Origin: DAOMOD01 sp964526035
Lineage (GTDB): Bacteria; Pseudomonadota; Gammaproteobacteria; Xanthomonadales; BPKI01
DNA length: 12,712 nt
Direction: 5' to 3'
Assembly (NCBI GenBank): GCA_964526035.1
Contig: CAZGKE010000105.1
Location: forward strand, 1 to 12,712
In this document: positions 1 to 6,561 of the stretch, piece after piece
Position numbering within the stretch: the stretch's first letter is position 1
Layout of the letters: each line of letters opens with the position of its first letter
The notes under the pieces: model-generated
Database searches by the model: none
What the model saw: the letters and a program-made list of their open reading frames with translations, nothing else
Told to the model about the DNA's origin: nothing
Program-made: the position numbers and the translations under genes

Positions 1-1220
1 TCGAAACCGTCGACAAAGATTCGCGACGGGTCGACGCGCACCAGAATCAGGGCGCGCCCGAGTCCCACGTTGATGTTCGAGACGGCGGCAAGGTCGGCGA
101 TGAAGGCGACATCGCCACTGCCGTTGATGGCAGGGTTGCCTCCGAACACGATATCGCTGTCCGGGCGATTGATCTGACCGGGACCGATGGTGGTGGCGAC
201 CGGGCTGCCGCGCACCGCCACGCGCACCAGGCCGTTGCCATCTCCTACCCACACGGCACGGTCGCCGTTGGCATCGCGTCCACGAAAAACCACCAGGCCG
301 TCGTCGTTGACGTCGGCTCGGAAGAACTCGATCTCCGTCACCGGCCCGCTGGCGTGGGTCCGAGCGATCTCTACCGGCGCGCCACCATCGCTGCGGAACA
401 CGCCGCGCACGCCATCGCCGAGTCCCGCGATGAAGGCGACGTCGCCCAAACCATTCACCCCAACGCCGTTGTCGAAGCTGGTGAACGGCGAACCGGGGTC
501 GCTATCAGCCGTCTCGGCTATCAGGATCGAGCTTCCGTCGTCGGCAAAAGTGCGGATCTGCGCAGGACCGGTCGGCTCGCCCAACGCCACCTTGGCACTG
601 ATGGTGCGATCCGGCCCGAACGCCGGCGTGAACAGGAAGCCCCAGGGACCCCCAGGGTCCAGTGGCCCGGACTGCGCGGCGTGCAGGGCGACATCGTCGG
701 GCGGCGCCACGCTATGGAATGCGGATTGTCCGCTGAAGCTGGAGCGGAATCCGATGCGCCCCAGATCGTCCATCCGCGGGCTGCTCCAGCCTGCGGTACC
801 GAAAGGATCCGACGTTACCCTCTGGGTGATCCCGGTGCCCGGATCGTAGACCCAGAGACCATTGTCGGATCCCGATTCGGTGCGCTCGAACACTGCCAGG
901 CCGGGGCCGTTGACGTGCGGGTCGGACATGAAGTGGTCGGTGTTGGAATAGTTGAACACCACCTGTCCGGTGCCGTTGCCGCCATACCAGAGCCCGTAGG
1001 CGAACCCACTGGACGCGGCAAACACCCGAATGGCGAGGACCCCGGAATCGTTGAATGTGGGCGATGCGCCGGCAATGGAGTCAGCCGGGGACAGGTTTTC
1101 TGGCGTGCTCGGGTGCGTCCGGGCCTGGACCTCCAGTTCGCCGTAGGCCGGCGGTTGGGCCGCCGCTGTTGCAGCAAGGACGATCAGCAGCGGCAGCACC
1201 GCGATACGGGCACACTTCAT
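1..1220 (-). CDS. Secreted NxxGxVAF-repeat protein with DGF(E) tail, 3' end cut by window edge
   Basis: An open frame runs from an ATG at 1220 to the left edge (406 complete codons) without a stop. Residues 1-21 are a signal peptide (basic start, long hydrophobic core, AAA|QPP-type cleavage), so the product is exported. The rest carries a repeated motif of the form N-x-x-G-x-V-A-F near residues 57, 104, 151, 256, 305 and 366, with a degenerate copy probably near 204. The spacing of about 50 residues suggests a propeller-like fold of seven blades. The last residues are RIFVDGF followed by GA-, so the next residue is Glu or Asp. Tails ending in DGFE recur, from memory, on many secreted Lysobacterales proteins, so probably only a few codons are missing. 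AGGAG lies 11 nt before the ATG, slightly far. The gene is divergent from xseA. No enzymatic motif was seen and the function is unknown. Confidence 0.8.
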   Translation of the reverse strand, partial: MKCARIAVLPLLIVLAATAAAQPPAYGELEVQARTHPSTPENLSPADSIAGASPTFNDSGVLAIRVFAASSGFAYGLWYGGNGTGQVVFNYSNTDHFMSDPHVNGPGLAVFERTESGSDNGLWVYDPGTGITQRVTSDPFGTAGWSSPRMDDLGRIGFRSSFSGQSAFHSVAPPDDVALHAAQSGPLDPGGPWGFLFTPAFGPDRTISAKVALGEPTGPAQIRTFADDGSSILIAETADSDPGSPFTSFDNGVGVNGLGDVAFIAGLGDGVRGVFRSDGGAPVEIARTHASGPVTEIEFFRADVNDDGLVVFRGRDANGDRAVWVGDGNGLVRVAVRGSPVATTIGPGQINRPDSDIVFGGNPAINGSGDVAFIADLAAVSNINVGLGRALILVRVDPSRIFVDGF

Positions 1221-1442
1221 GGCAGCTTCAACTCCTGTCGCGGGCATTTCCTCACCTTGGCGCAGGGAGACTGTCTCTGCAAGCATCGAAACCCTGAAGC
1301 GAACCCGCATCCATCGACGGCGCGCAGACAAGCCGCGATTGGGCCCGAGCCGCTCGCCCGACAGTTCGGGCGCAGAAGCATCGATCAGCATCCGGAGAAT
1401 CCGCGGATCGTGCACGGACAAGCCGAAAACGCCCGCCACTGC

Positions 1443-1448
1443 TAACCT
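1443..1448 (+). promoter_or_regulatory. Candidate -10 hexamer for a leaderless xseA transcript
   Basis: TAACCT fits TAnnnT and ends exactly 6 nt before the xseA ATG, which would place the transcript start at or next to the start codon. The bases before the ATG (gcgtgg) do not form a Shine-Dalgarno. No convincing -35 hexamer was found 16-19 nt upstream, so this is tentative. Confidence 0.3.
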
Positions 1449-1454
1449 GCGTGG

Positions 1455-2804
1455 ATGACCGTCGTCGACTTCTCCGATCCGCGCATCGTTCTGGCCCCAT
1501 CGGACCTCAACCGCCTGGCGCGGGAGCTGCTCGAAGGCGCCTTTCCCATGGTCTGGATCGAAGGTGAACTCTCCAACGTATCGCGGCCGGCGTCCGGCCA
1601 CCTTTACTTCACCCTGAAGGACGCCGCTGCGCAGGTTCGCTGCGCGCTGTTCCGCAATCGCGCCATCGGGCTCAAAGTGCGTCCGACGGACGGCATGCAG
1701 GTGTTGCTCAAGGCACGGGTCAGCCTCTACGAGGGACGCGGCGAGTTCCAGCTCATCGTCGAGCATATGGAAGAAGCCGGTGAAGGCGCACTGCGCCGCG
1801 CCTACGAGCAGCTCAAGTCCAGGCTGCACGCGGAGGGCCTGTTCGACGAATCGCGCAAGCGGCAAGTGCCCTGCCCGCCTCACCGTCTCGGAGTGATCAC
1901 TTCCGCCAGCGGCGCCGCCGTGCGCGACGTGCTCAAGGTGCTGAAAAGGCGCTTCCCGCTGCTTCCCGTGGATGTGCTGCCGGTCCCGGTGCAGGGTGCG
2001 GAATCGGCGCCGGCCATCGTCGCCATGCTGGACGCCGCGGCGCGCAGCGAACGCTACGACGCCTTGCTGCTGACCCGCGGCGGAGGCTCGCTGGAAGACC
2101 TTTGGTCGTTCAACGATGAATCCGTGGCCCGTGCGATCGCCAGTTGCACGGTTCCGGTGGTCTCGGCCGTCGGTCATGAAGTGGACGTCACCATCGCCGA
2201 CCATGTCGCCGATCTGCGTGCGCCGACGCCCTCCGCCGCGGCCGAGATGCTGGTTCCGGACGGCCTGGCGCTACTCACGCGCACCGAGGATCTGCGGCAG
2301 CGGCTCGCACGCGCTCAGCGCAGGCGCCTGGAAAACCTCGCCCAACGCAGCGACGCCCTCTACTTGCGCCTCAAGGCCGCCAGCCCGCAGGCGCGCCTCA
2401 TGCTTTCCCGAACGCGCCTGGCCAGCCTCGATGCCCGGCTTCCTGTGCTGCTGCCCAGGCTGCTGAAGCGACATCACGAGCGGCTGGCGCAGCTGCACAG
2501 CCGGCTGCTTGCTCGCCACCCGGCGCTTGCGATTGTCCGCGAGCGGCAGCGCATCGGACCTTTGCACGAGCGCCTGCGCGACAGCGGTCTGCGCAATATC
2601 GAGTCACGGCGCAGGCAGTTGGACGACCTTGCACGCACGCTGCACGCGGTCAGTCCACTGGCAACCCTGCAGCGCGGCTACGCGATACTGATTGATCCCC
2701 AAAGCGGCGGCGTGGTGCGCAGCGTCGCGCAAGTGGCCTCGGGTCTGCGCCTGCAGGCAAGGCTGGCGGACGGCAACATCGGCGTGCGCGTCGAAGAATT
2801 CTGA
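1455..2804 (+). CDS. xseA: Exodeoxyribonuclease VII large subunit (XseA)
   Basis: This is the catalytic large subunit of exonuclease VII, which with several XseB small subunits degrades single-stranded DNA from either end into oligonucleotides in the cytoplasm. At 449 aa it is full family length. Residues about 15-110 form the N-terminal OB-fold, with the family signature VWIEGELSN followed by SGHLYFTLKD. The catalytic domain follows, with GVITSASGAAVRD (Asp158), LLTRGGGSLEDLW (Arg208), and AVGHEVDVTIADHVAD (His241, Asp244) leading into LRAPTPSAAAE. A long Arg/Leu/Ala-rich region (about 270-400) fits the family's coiled-coil arm that binds XseB. The C-terminus has the usual LQRGYAIL segment. 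The ATG is placed where the family starts, although no Shine-Dalgarno precedes it. xseB is not in this window. The gene is divergent from the secreted protein upstream. Confidence 0.97.
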   Translation: MTVVDFSDPRIVLAPSDLNRLARELLEGAFPMVWIEGELSNVSRPASGHLYFTLKDAAAQVRCALFRNRAIGLKVRPTDGMQVLLKARVSLYEGRGEFQLIVEHMEEAGEGALRRAYEQLKSRLHAEGLFDESRKRQVPCPPHRLGVITSASGAAVRDVLKVLKRRFPLLPVDVLPVPVQGAESAPAIVAMLDAAARSERYDALLLTRGGGSLEDLWSFNDESVARAIASCTVPVVSAVGHEVDVTIADHVADLRAPTPSAAAEMLVPDGLALLTRTEDLRQRLARAQRRRLENLAQRSDALYLRLKAASPQARLMLSRTRLASLDARLPVLLPRLLKRHHERLAQLHSRLLARHPALAIVRERQRIGPLHERLRDSGLRNIESRRRQLDDLARTLHAVSPLATLQRGYAILIDPQSGGVVRSVAQVASGLRLQARLADGNIGVRVEEF

Positions 2805-2878
2805 CTCCGGTTTCGGCATGCTGGCGCGGCAACGCGGTTTGCGGCAAGGTTGACGGCCCCACATCTGGAGCGACACCG

Positions 2879-3436
2879 ATGCGACATCTGCTCACAATGC
2901 TTGTGCTTAGCCTGCCGACAGCTGCACTGGCTGATCCGGACGCCTTCTGGAAGAACCTCGCCGGCCACTGCGGCAAGGCCTACGAAGGCATCGTGCTGGA
3001 CGCACCGGAAGGTGATGACACATTTACTGGAAATCGACTGGTGATGCACGTGAAAAGCTGCGAAGACAATCGCATCCGCATTCCCTTCTTCGTCGGCGAC
3101 AACCGCTCACGCACATGGGTGCTGACCCGCACGGGCGACCGTATCGAACTCAAGCACGACCACCGCCACGAGGATGGCAGCGACGATGAAGTCACGATGT
3201 ACGGTGGTACCTCGACCAACCCTGGAAGCGCCGGGCGCCAGGTGTTTCCGGCAGATGCGCAGACCCATCAGGTCATTCCCTACGCCGCGGCCAACGTATG
3301 GATGATCGAGCTTGAGCCCGGTGTGCACTACACCTACTCGCTGCGGCGCATGGGTACCGCGCGGCACTTCCGCGCGCGTTTCGACCTCAGCCGCGAGGTG
3401 GAAGCTCCGCAGGCACCCTGGGGCTGGAAGGACTGA
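2879..3436 (+). CDS. Small secreted conserved protein with KHDHRHEDG motif, function unknown
   Basis: The 185-aa product starts with a signal peptide (residues 1-18, cleavage near ALA|DP), so it is periplasmic or secreted. GGAG is 9 nt before the ATG at 2879. Visible blocks are an N-terminal FWKNLAGHCGKAYEG, then a central IPFFVGDNRSRTWVLTRTG, then KHDHRHEDGSDDEVTMYGG (residues 92-110), then QVFPADAQTH and the closing PWGWKD. Two cysteines (31 and 61) could form a disulfide. I recall these blocks from a conserved group of exported proteobacterial proteins without an assigned role. The His/Asp-rich centre could bind metal, but that is a guess. It lies 74 nt after xseA on the same strand and could be cotranscribed, though nothing functional links the two. 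It is convergent with the next gene. Confidence 0.85.
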   Translation: MRHLLTMLVLSLPTAALADPDAFWKNLAGHCGKAYEGIVLDAPEGDDTFTGNRLVMHVKSCEDNRIRIPFFVGDNRSRTWVLTRTGDRIELKHDHRHEDGSDDEVTMYGGTSTNPGSAGRQVFPADAQTHQVIPYAAANVWMIELEPGVHYTYSLRRMGTARHFRARFDLSREVEAPQAPWGWKD

Positions 3437-3450
3437 CGGCGCCCTGGACA

Positions 3451-3523
3451 CAGCGGGGCAAGCCCCGCTCTACAGAAGCATCGCGGTCCACGGTGCTCTT
3501 GTAGTGCAGGGCTTGCCTGGCAG
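3451..3523. repeat. REP-like inverted pair with GTAG heads
   Basis: The first element (3451-3473) contains the perfect palindrome AGCGGGGCAAGCCCCGCT at 3452-3469 and, read on the minus strand, begins GTAG. A second, plus-strand copy beginning GTAG lies at 3501-3523 and matches it at 18 of 23 positions. Two head-to-head GTAG-headed dyads of this kind are typical of REP/SMAG-like elements in Xanthomonadaceae. The pair sits between convergent genes, where it could also terminate transcription from both sides. The rest of this intergenic stretch (3524-3658) shows nothing else convincing. Confidence 0.6.
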
Positions 3524-3658
3524 CAACCTCACAGCGTGGCGAAAGGCCACATACCGACCATTGACGAGTCTCGGCTCGTGTTCACTGCCATGCCCTCTCT
3601 TCAATCAGGGACAGCAACGTGTAGCGCTGCCAACTCCCATGCGAAGTGACGACGCCTT

Positions 3659-4252
3659 TCACAGGCTGCGCATTCGCCCGGCGGCAACCACGAGGACAGT
3701 CAACACGAGCATCCATAGCGCCAGCGCGCCCAGCGCAGGAACCTGTCTCGTCCCGTAGCCGAACACCACGCTGCGTTCGACCGCCTGGTAGGCAGGAGGC
3801 GTCGCTTCCGGCGGCATGACGAAGGGCGTGGCCGTCAAGCTCGCCGTGCGGGTGCCGTCGGCACTCGCAAATGCAGTCACCTCATAGCTGCACGACAGCG
3901 TCGCGCCCGCTGGAACAGGCGGCGTTGCGTGACACCAGAAGAACACCCAAGGCACGGGTGAGATGTCCTGGCACCATGGCGCGAAGCCGAAGTCACAGTC
4001 CACGGGCGCACCGCTCTCCGGCTCGAACCGATCAACCAGCTGATCCAGTCGGGTCATGCCGTCGAATTGCACGGCCACGCGCACCGGCACTTCGCCCCGA
4101 TTGTGGAAACGCATCTCGAACCGGACCTGCTCCAAGGTGTTCCACGGCGCTACCGGCACCGTGCGCGTCTCGAACTCGAAATCCGCCGCGTGCAGCAGTC
4201 CCGAACCTGCAGCAAGAACCACGATGAGCGCAAGTGACTTCATACCGCGCAT
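3659..4252 (-). CDS. Secreted protein with IPTL-like C-terminal sorting/anchor tail
   Basis: The 197-aa product has a signal peptide (residues 1-22, cleavage near LHA|AD). The C-terminus has the three-part layout of IPTL-CTERM-type sorting signals: a short VPAL motif (171-174), a hydrophobic span (about 175-191) and a basic end (R193, R195). Proteins with this layout are exported and held at the cell surface or processed there. The mature part (23-165) is beta-rich in appearance, with wording typical of DUF11-like or Ig-like domains (VRFEMRFHNRGEVPVRVAV) and four cysteines (86, 94, 107, 121) that may pair. GAGG lies 9 nt before the first ATG, which is why I prefer it to the in-frame Met4. No sorting protease is encoded nearby. 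The role is unknown; adhesion or surface structure is possible. Confidence 0.8.
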   Translation of the reverse strand: MRGMKSLALIVVLAAGSGLLHAADFEFETRTVPVAPWNTLEQVRFEMRFHNRGEVPVRVAVQFDGMTRLDQLVDRFEPESGAPVDCDFGFAPWCQDISPVPWVFFWCHATPPVPAGATLSCSYEVTAFASADGTRTASLTATPFVMPPEATPPAYQAVERSVVFGYGTRQVPALGALALWMLVLTVLVVAAGRMRSL

Positions 4253-4343
4253 GGATCAGCGCCTCGTTCCACCAGCCGCAATCGGGATAGTCTTTATCGG
4301 GACGCCTTTCCGCGAGCTACCCCCCAACCCTATTGAGGTCGAT

Positions 4344-4388
4344 TTGATATCCCCGGCGCCGCGGTGGAGAATCGGTGGTTCCGGGGAT
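4344..4388 (+). promoter_or_regulatory. Candidate promoter with overlapping 8-bp dyad before the AlsS-like gene
   Basis: TTGATA (4344-4349), a 17-nt spacer and GAGAAT (4367-4372) resemble a sigma-70 promoter (5/6 and 4/6 matches). Transcription would start near 4379, about 30 nt before the ATG at 4409. The perfect arms ATCCCCGG (4349-4356) and CCGGGGAT (4381-4388) bracket the -10 region and could be an operator or a 5' leader stem. Both readings come from sequence alone. Confidence 0.35.
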
Positions 4389-4408
4389 CACATCGAAGGG
4401 GTGGAACA

Positions 4409-6049
4409 ATGAAGGCATCGGATCTGTTCGTGAAGGCCCTGGAGGCCGAGAGCGTCGAGTACGTGTTCGGCATACCCGGCGAGGAGAACCTCGACCTGCT
4501 CGAGTCGCTGCGCACCTCGAACATGAAGCTGATCCTCACACGCCACGAGCAGGCGGCCGGATTCATGGCGGCCACCTACGGACGCCTCACCGGCAAGGCC
4601 GGCGTATGCCTCGCAACCCTGGGTCCTGGCGCCACCAATTTCGTCACCGCCGCAGCCTACGCCCAGCTCGGCGCCATGCCGATGTTCATGATCACCGGCC
4701 AGAAGCCGGTCAAGGCCAGCAAGCAGGGGCATTTCCAGATCGTCGACATCGTCGACATGATGAAGCCGCTGACCAAGTACACGCGGCAGATCGTCTCCGC
4801 CGACAACATTCCCGCGCGCGTACGAGAGGCTTTCCGCCAGGCCGAGGAGGAACGTCCCGGCGCCACCCACCTCGAGCTGCCCGAGGACATCGCCGACGAA
4901 GAGAGCGATGCCATCGTCATCCCGGCAAGCTACGCGCGACGTCCGCTGGCTGACGAAAAAGCCATCGCCCGCGCGGTCGAAGCGATCCAGCATGCCAATC
5001 GTCCACTGCTGATGGTTGGCGCGGGTGCGAACCGCAAGACCAGCAGCAAGATGCTCAACGAGTTCGTCGACAAACTCGGCATTCCCTTCTTCACCACGCA
5101 GATGGGCAAGGGCGTGCTCGACGAGACGCACCCGCTATGGCTGGGAAATGCCGCGCTGTCCGACGGCGATTTCGTGCACCGCGCCATCGACAAGGCCGAC
5201 TGCATCATCAACGTCGGCCACGACGTGGTGGAGAAGCCGCCCTTCTTCATGCGCACCGGCCACCGCATCGTCATCCACGTCAATTTCTTCTCGGCCGAGG
5301 TCGACACCGTCTACTTCCCGCAGATCGAGGTGATCGGCGACGTCGCCAACTCCGTTTGGCGCCTGAAGCAGCGCATGGAGAAGCAGGATCACTGGGATTT
5401 CGCCTACTTCGACAAGGTCCGCACGCATCTGAGCGCGCACCTCGCCGAGGGCGCCGACGACGGCCGCTTCCCGATGTATCCGCAGCGCCTGGTGGCCGAC
5501 GTGCGCAAGGCGGTGACCGAGGACGGCATCGTGTCCCTCGACAACGGCATGTACAAGATCTGGTTCGCGCGCTACTACCGCTGCACCCATCCGAACACGC
5601 TGCTTCTCGACAACGCCCTGGCCACCATGGGGGCCGGGTTCCCCGCCGCCATGGCCGCCAAGATGGTGTTCCCCAAGCGCAACGTGGTGGCCATCTGCGG
5701 TGACGGCGGTTTCATGATGAACTCGCAGGAACTGGAGACCGCGGTACGCCTCAACCTCAACGTGGTGGTCATCGTCCTGCGCGACAATGCCTACGGCATG
5801 ATCAAGTGGAAGCAGGCCAACATGGGCTTCGCCAACTTCGGCATGGACATGGGCAACCCGGACTTCGTCAAGTACGCCGAAAGCTACGGCGCCCGCGGCC
5901 ACCGCCCAGAAAATGCAAACGAGTTCCTTCCCATACTGGAGAAGGCGCTGGCCACCGACGGCATGGATCTGATCGAAGTGCCGGTGGACTATTCGGACAA
6001 CGACCGGATTCTGAATCGGGAGATCAAGGAGTTGAGTGGGAAGATCTAG
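4409..6049 (+). CDS. Acetolactate synthase-like ThDP enzyme, catabolic AlsS type
   Basis: The 546-aa cytoplasmic thiamine-diphosphate enzyme is of the length usual for acetolactate synthases, which join two pyruvates into acetolactate with loss of CO2. The N-terminal pyrimidine-binding domain has FGIPGEENLDLL and the activating glutamate in RHEQAAGFMA (Glu47), then TLGPGATNF. The central domain covers about 185-340. The C-terminal domain has the ThDP/Mg motif GDGG (431-434) through RDNAYGM (Asn460). The segment MGNPDFVKYAESYGARG and the ending VPVDYSDN closely follow Bacillus AlsS rather than biosynthetic IlvB. No regulatory subunit (ilvN) or acetolactate decarboxylase (alsD) gene is adjacent. 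GGGGTGGA precedes the ATG at 4409; an in-frame ATG at 4364 would add 15 residues not expected in the family. It is probably in one operon with the aldehyde dehydrogenase. The true substrate could be another 2-oxo acid. Confidence 0.88.
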   Translation: MKASDLFVKALEAESVEYVFGIPGEENLDLLESLRTSNMKLILTRHEQAAGFMAATYGRLTGKAGVCLATLGPGATNFVTAAAYAQLGAMPMFMITGQKPVKASKQGHFQIVDIVDMMKPLTKYTRQIVSADNIPARVREAFRQAEEERPGATHLELPEDIADEESDAIVIPASYARRPLADEKAIARAVEAIQHANRPLLMVGAGANRKTSSKMLNEFVDKLGIPFFTTQMGKGVLDETHPLWLGNAALSDGDFVHRAIDKADCIINVGHDVVEKPPFFMRTGHRIVIHVNFFSAEVDTVYFPQIEVIGDVANSVWRLKQRMEKQDHWDFAYFDKVRTHLSAHLAEGADDGRFPMYPQRLVADVRKAVTEDGIVSLDNGMYKIWFARYYRCTHPNTLLLDNALATMGAGFPAAMAAKMVFPKRNVVAICGDGGFMMNSQELETAVRLNLNVVVIVLRDNAYGMIKWKQANMGFANFGMDMGNPDFVKYAESYGARGHRPENANEFLPILEKALATDGMDLIEVPVDYSDNDRILNREIKELSGKI

Positions 6050-6075
6050 TTCCAGTGGCCAGTTTCAGTAGCCAG
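6048..6075 (+). repeat. Left flanking 13-nt tandem repeat of the four-helix-bundle cassette
   Basis: Two 13-nt units, AGTTCCAGTGGCC (6048-6060) and AGTTTCAGTAGCC (6061-6073), follow each other directly and continue with AG. The units differ at two positions. The array starts inside the stop codon of the AlsS-like gene. Its inverse occurs at 6486-6514; positions 6053-6075 can pair with 6492-6514. Confidence 0.75.
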
Positions 6076-6102
6076 AACAGCAGGGAGATTGGAGGACATC
6101 GC

Positions 6103-6468
6103 ATGGTGAGACACTACGCCGAGCTGGTCGCATGGCAGAAGGCCATGGAGCTGGCCAGCCTGGTGTACTCGCTCACCAGATCGCTTCCGGACTCCGAGCG
6201 CTTCGGACTGGTTGCCCAGATGCAAAGGGCCGCCGTCTCCGTTCCGTCCAATATTGCAGAAGGACATGAACGCCGATCCACAGGAGACTATCGACGATTT
6301 CTTGCGATCGCCTCGGGCTCACTGGCCGAGCTGGAGACCCAACTGCGCCTGAGTGTGCGGGTTGGGCACATCGAGGCATCGACGATCAACGACGCGCTCG
6401 CCCTGGCTTCCGAAGTGGGTCGAACTGTCCGCGGCATCAAGCGAACGCTTGGCCGAGCGACAGCCTGA
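6103..6468 (+). CDS. Four-helix-bundle protein, S23/23S rRNA intervening-sequence family
   Basis: The 121-aa all-helical protein matches the S23/IVS four-helix-bundle family. It opens with ELVAWQKAMELASLVYSLT (helix 1), then LPDSERFGLVAQMQRAAVSVPSNIAEGHER (helix 2 with the hallmark R-A-x-S-[VI]-[PS]-x-N-I-A-E-G), then DYRRFLAIASGSLAELETQL (helix 3) and a last helix of about 95-115. Family members occur as ORFs in 23S rRNA intervening sequences, as Avd in diversity-generating retroelements, and as stand-alone genes. No reverse transcriptase or variable repeat is present here, so an Avd role is not supported. GGAGG lies 8 nt before the ATG. The frame stays open upstream into the AlsS-like gene, but the Shine-Dalgarno and family start fix the ATG at 6103. 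Inverted repeats flank the gene. The molecular function is unknown; RNA or protein binding is possible. Confidence 0.9.
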   Translation: MVRHYAELVAWQKAMELASLVYSLTRSLPDSERFGLVAQMQRAAVSVPSNIAEGHERRSTGDYRRFLAIASGSLAELETQLRLSVRVGHIEASTINDALALASEVGRTVRGIKRTLGRATA

Positions 6469-6485
6469 CACTCTCGCTGGATTCG

Positions 6486-6514
6486 CTGGAACTGGCTACT
6501 GGAACTGGCTACTG
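6486..6514 (+). repeat. Right flanking 13-nt tandem repeat, inverse of the left array
   Basis: GGAACTGGCTACT is repeated exactly twice in tandem (6488-6500 and 6501-6513). Its reverse complement, AGTAGCCAGTTCC, is a rotation of the unit found at 6048-6073. The array begins 17 nt after the stop codon of the four-helix-bundle gene and ends 47 nt before the aldehyde dehydrogenase ATG. Confidence 0.8.
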
Positions 6515-6561
6515 ATCGATTCCCTTCACCCGAAGCGGCACCTACACGACGAGCAGCAACC

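Larger units (their letters stand above)
6053..6514 (+). mobile_element. Putative inverted-repeat-bounded cassette carrying a four-helix-bundle gene
   Basis: A 462-bp unit is bounded by 23-nt inverted repeats (6053-6075 and 6492-6514). Compared as DNA the arms match at 21 of 23 positions, and both differences become G-U pairs in RNA. The single gene inside has its own strong Shine-Dalgarno. The unit lies between the AlsS-like gene (stop 6047-6049) and the aldehyde dehydrogenase gene (start 6562), two genes that read as natural partners, so it looks like an insertion. No transposase and no flush target duplication are visible. Mobility is therefore an inference. Confidence 0.4.

Noticed and set aside
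354..1445. Long plus-strand open frame (363 codons) opposite the first gene
   Set aside because: The minus-strand frame has a signal peptide, regular repeats and a recognisable tail. The plus-strand frame is Arg/Gly-rich without motifs and has no ribosome-binding site.
3564..3579. ACGAG/CTCGT hairpin between the convergent genes
   Set aside because: A 5-bp stem with a 6-nt loop and no U-tract is weak and likely chance; the REP-like pair is the better structure there.
4364..4408. Earlier ATG for the AlsS-like gene
   Set aside because: It would add 15 residues unlike the family, overlaps the candidate -10 hexamer, and lacks the GGGGTGGA that precedes the ATG at 4409.
4388..5902. Long minus-strand open frames opposite the AlsS-like gene
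   Set aside because: They mirror the codon bias of a strongly supported gene, consist of His/Val/Asp-rich or low-complexity sequence, and show no known domain.
6103..6468. Four-helix-bundle gene as Avd of a diversity-generating retroelement
   Set aside because: No reverse transcriptase, template repeat or variable repeat is present in the window.
6043..6517. GATC on both sides of the four-helix-bundle cassette as a target-site duplication
   Set aside because: The left GATC (6043-6046) is not flush with the repeat edge, and a 4-nt match is expected by chance.
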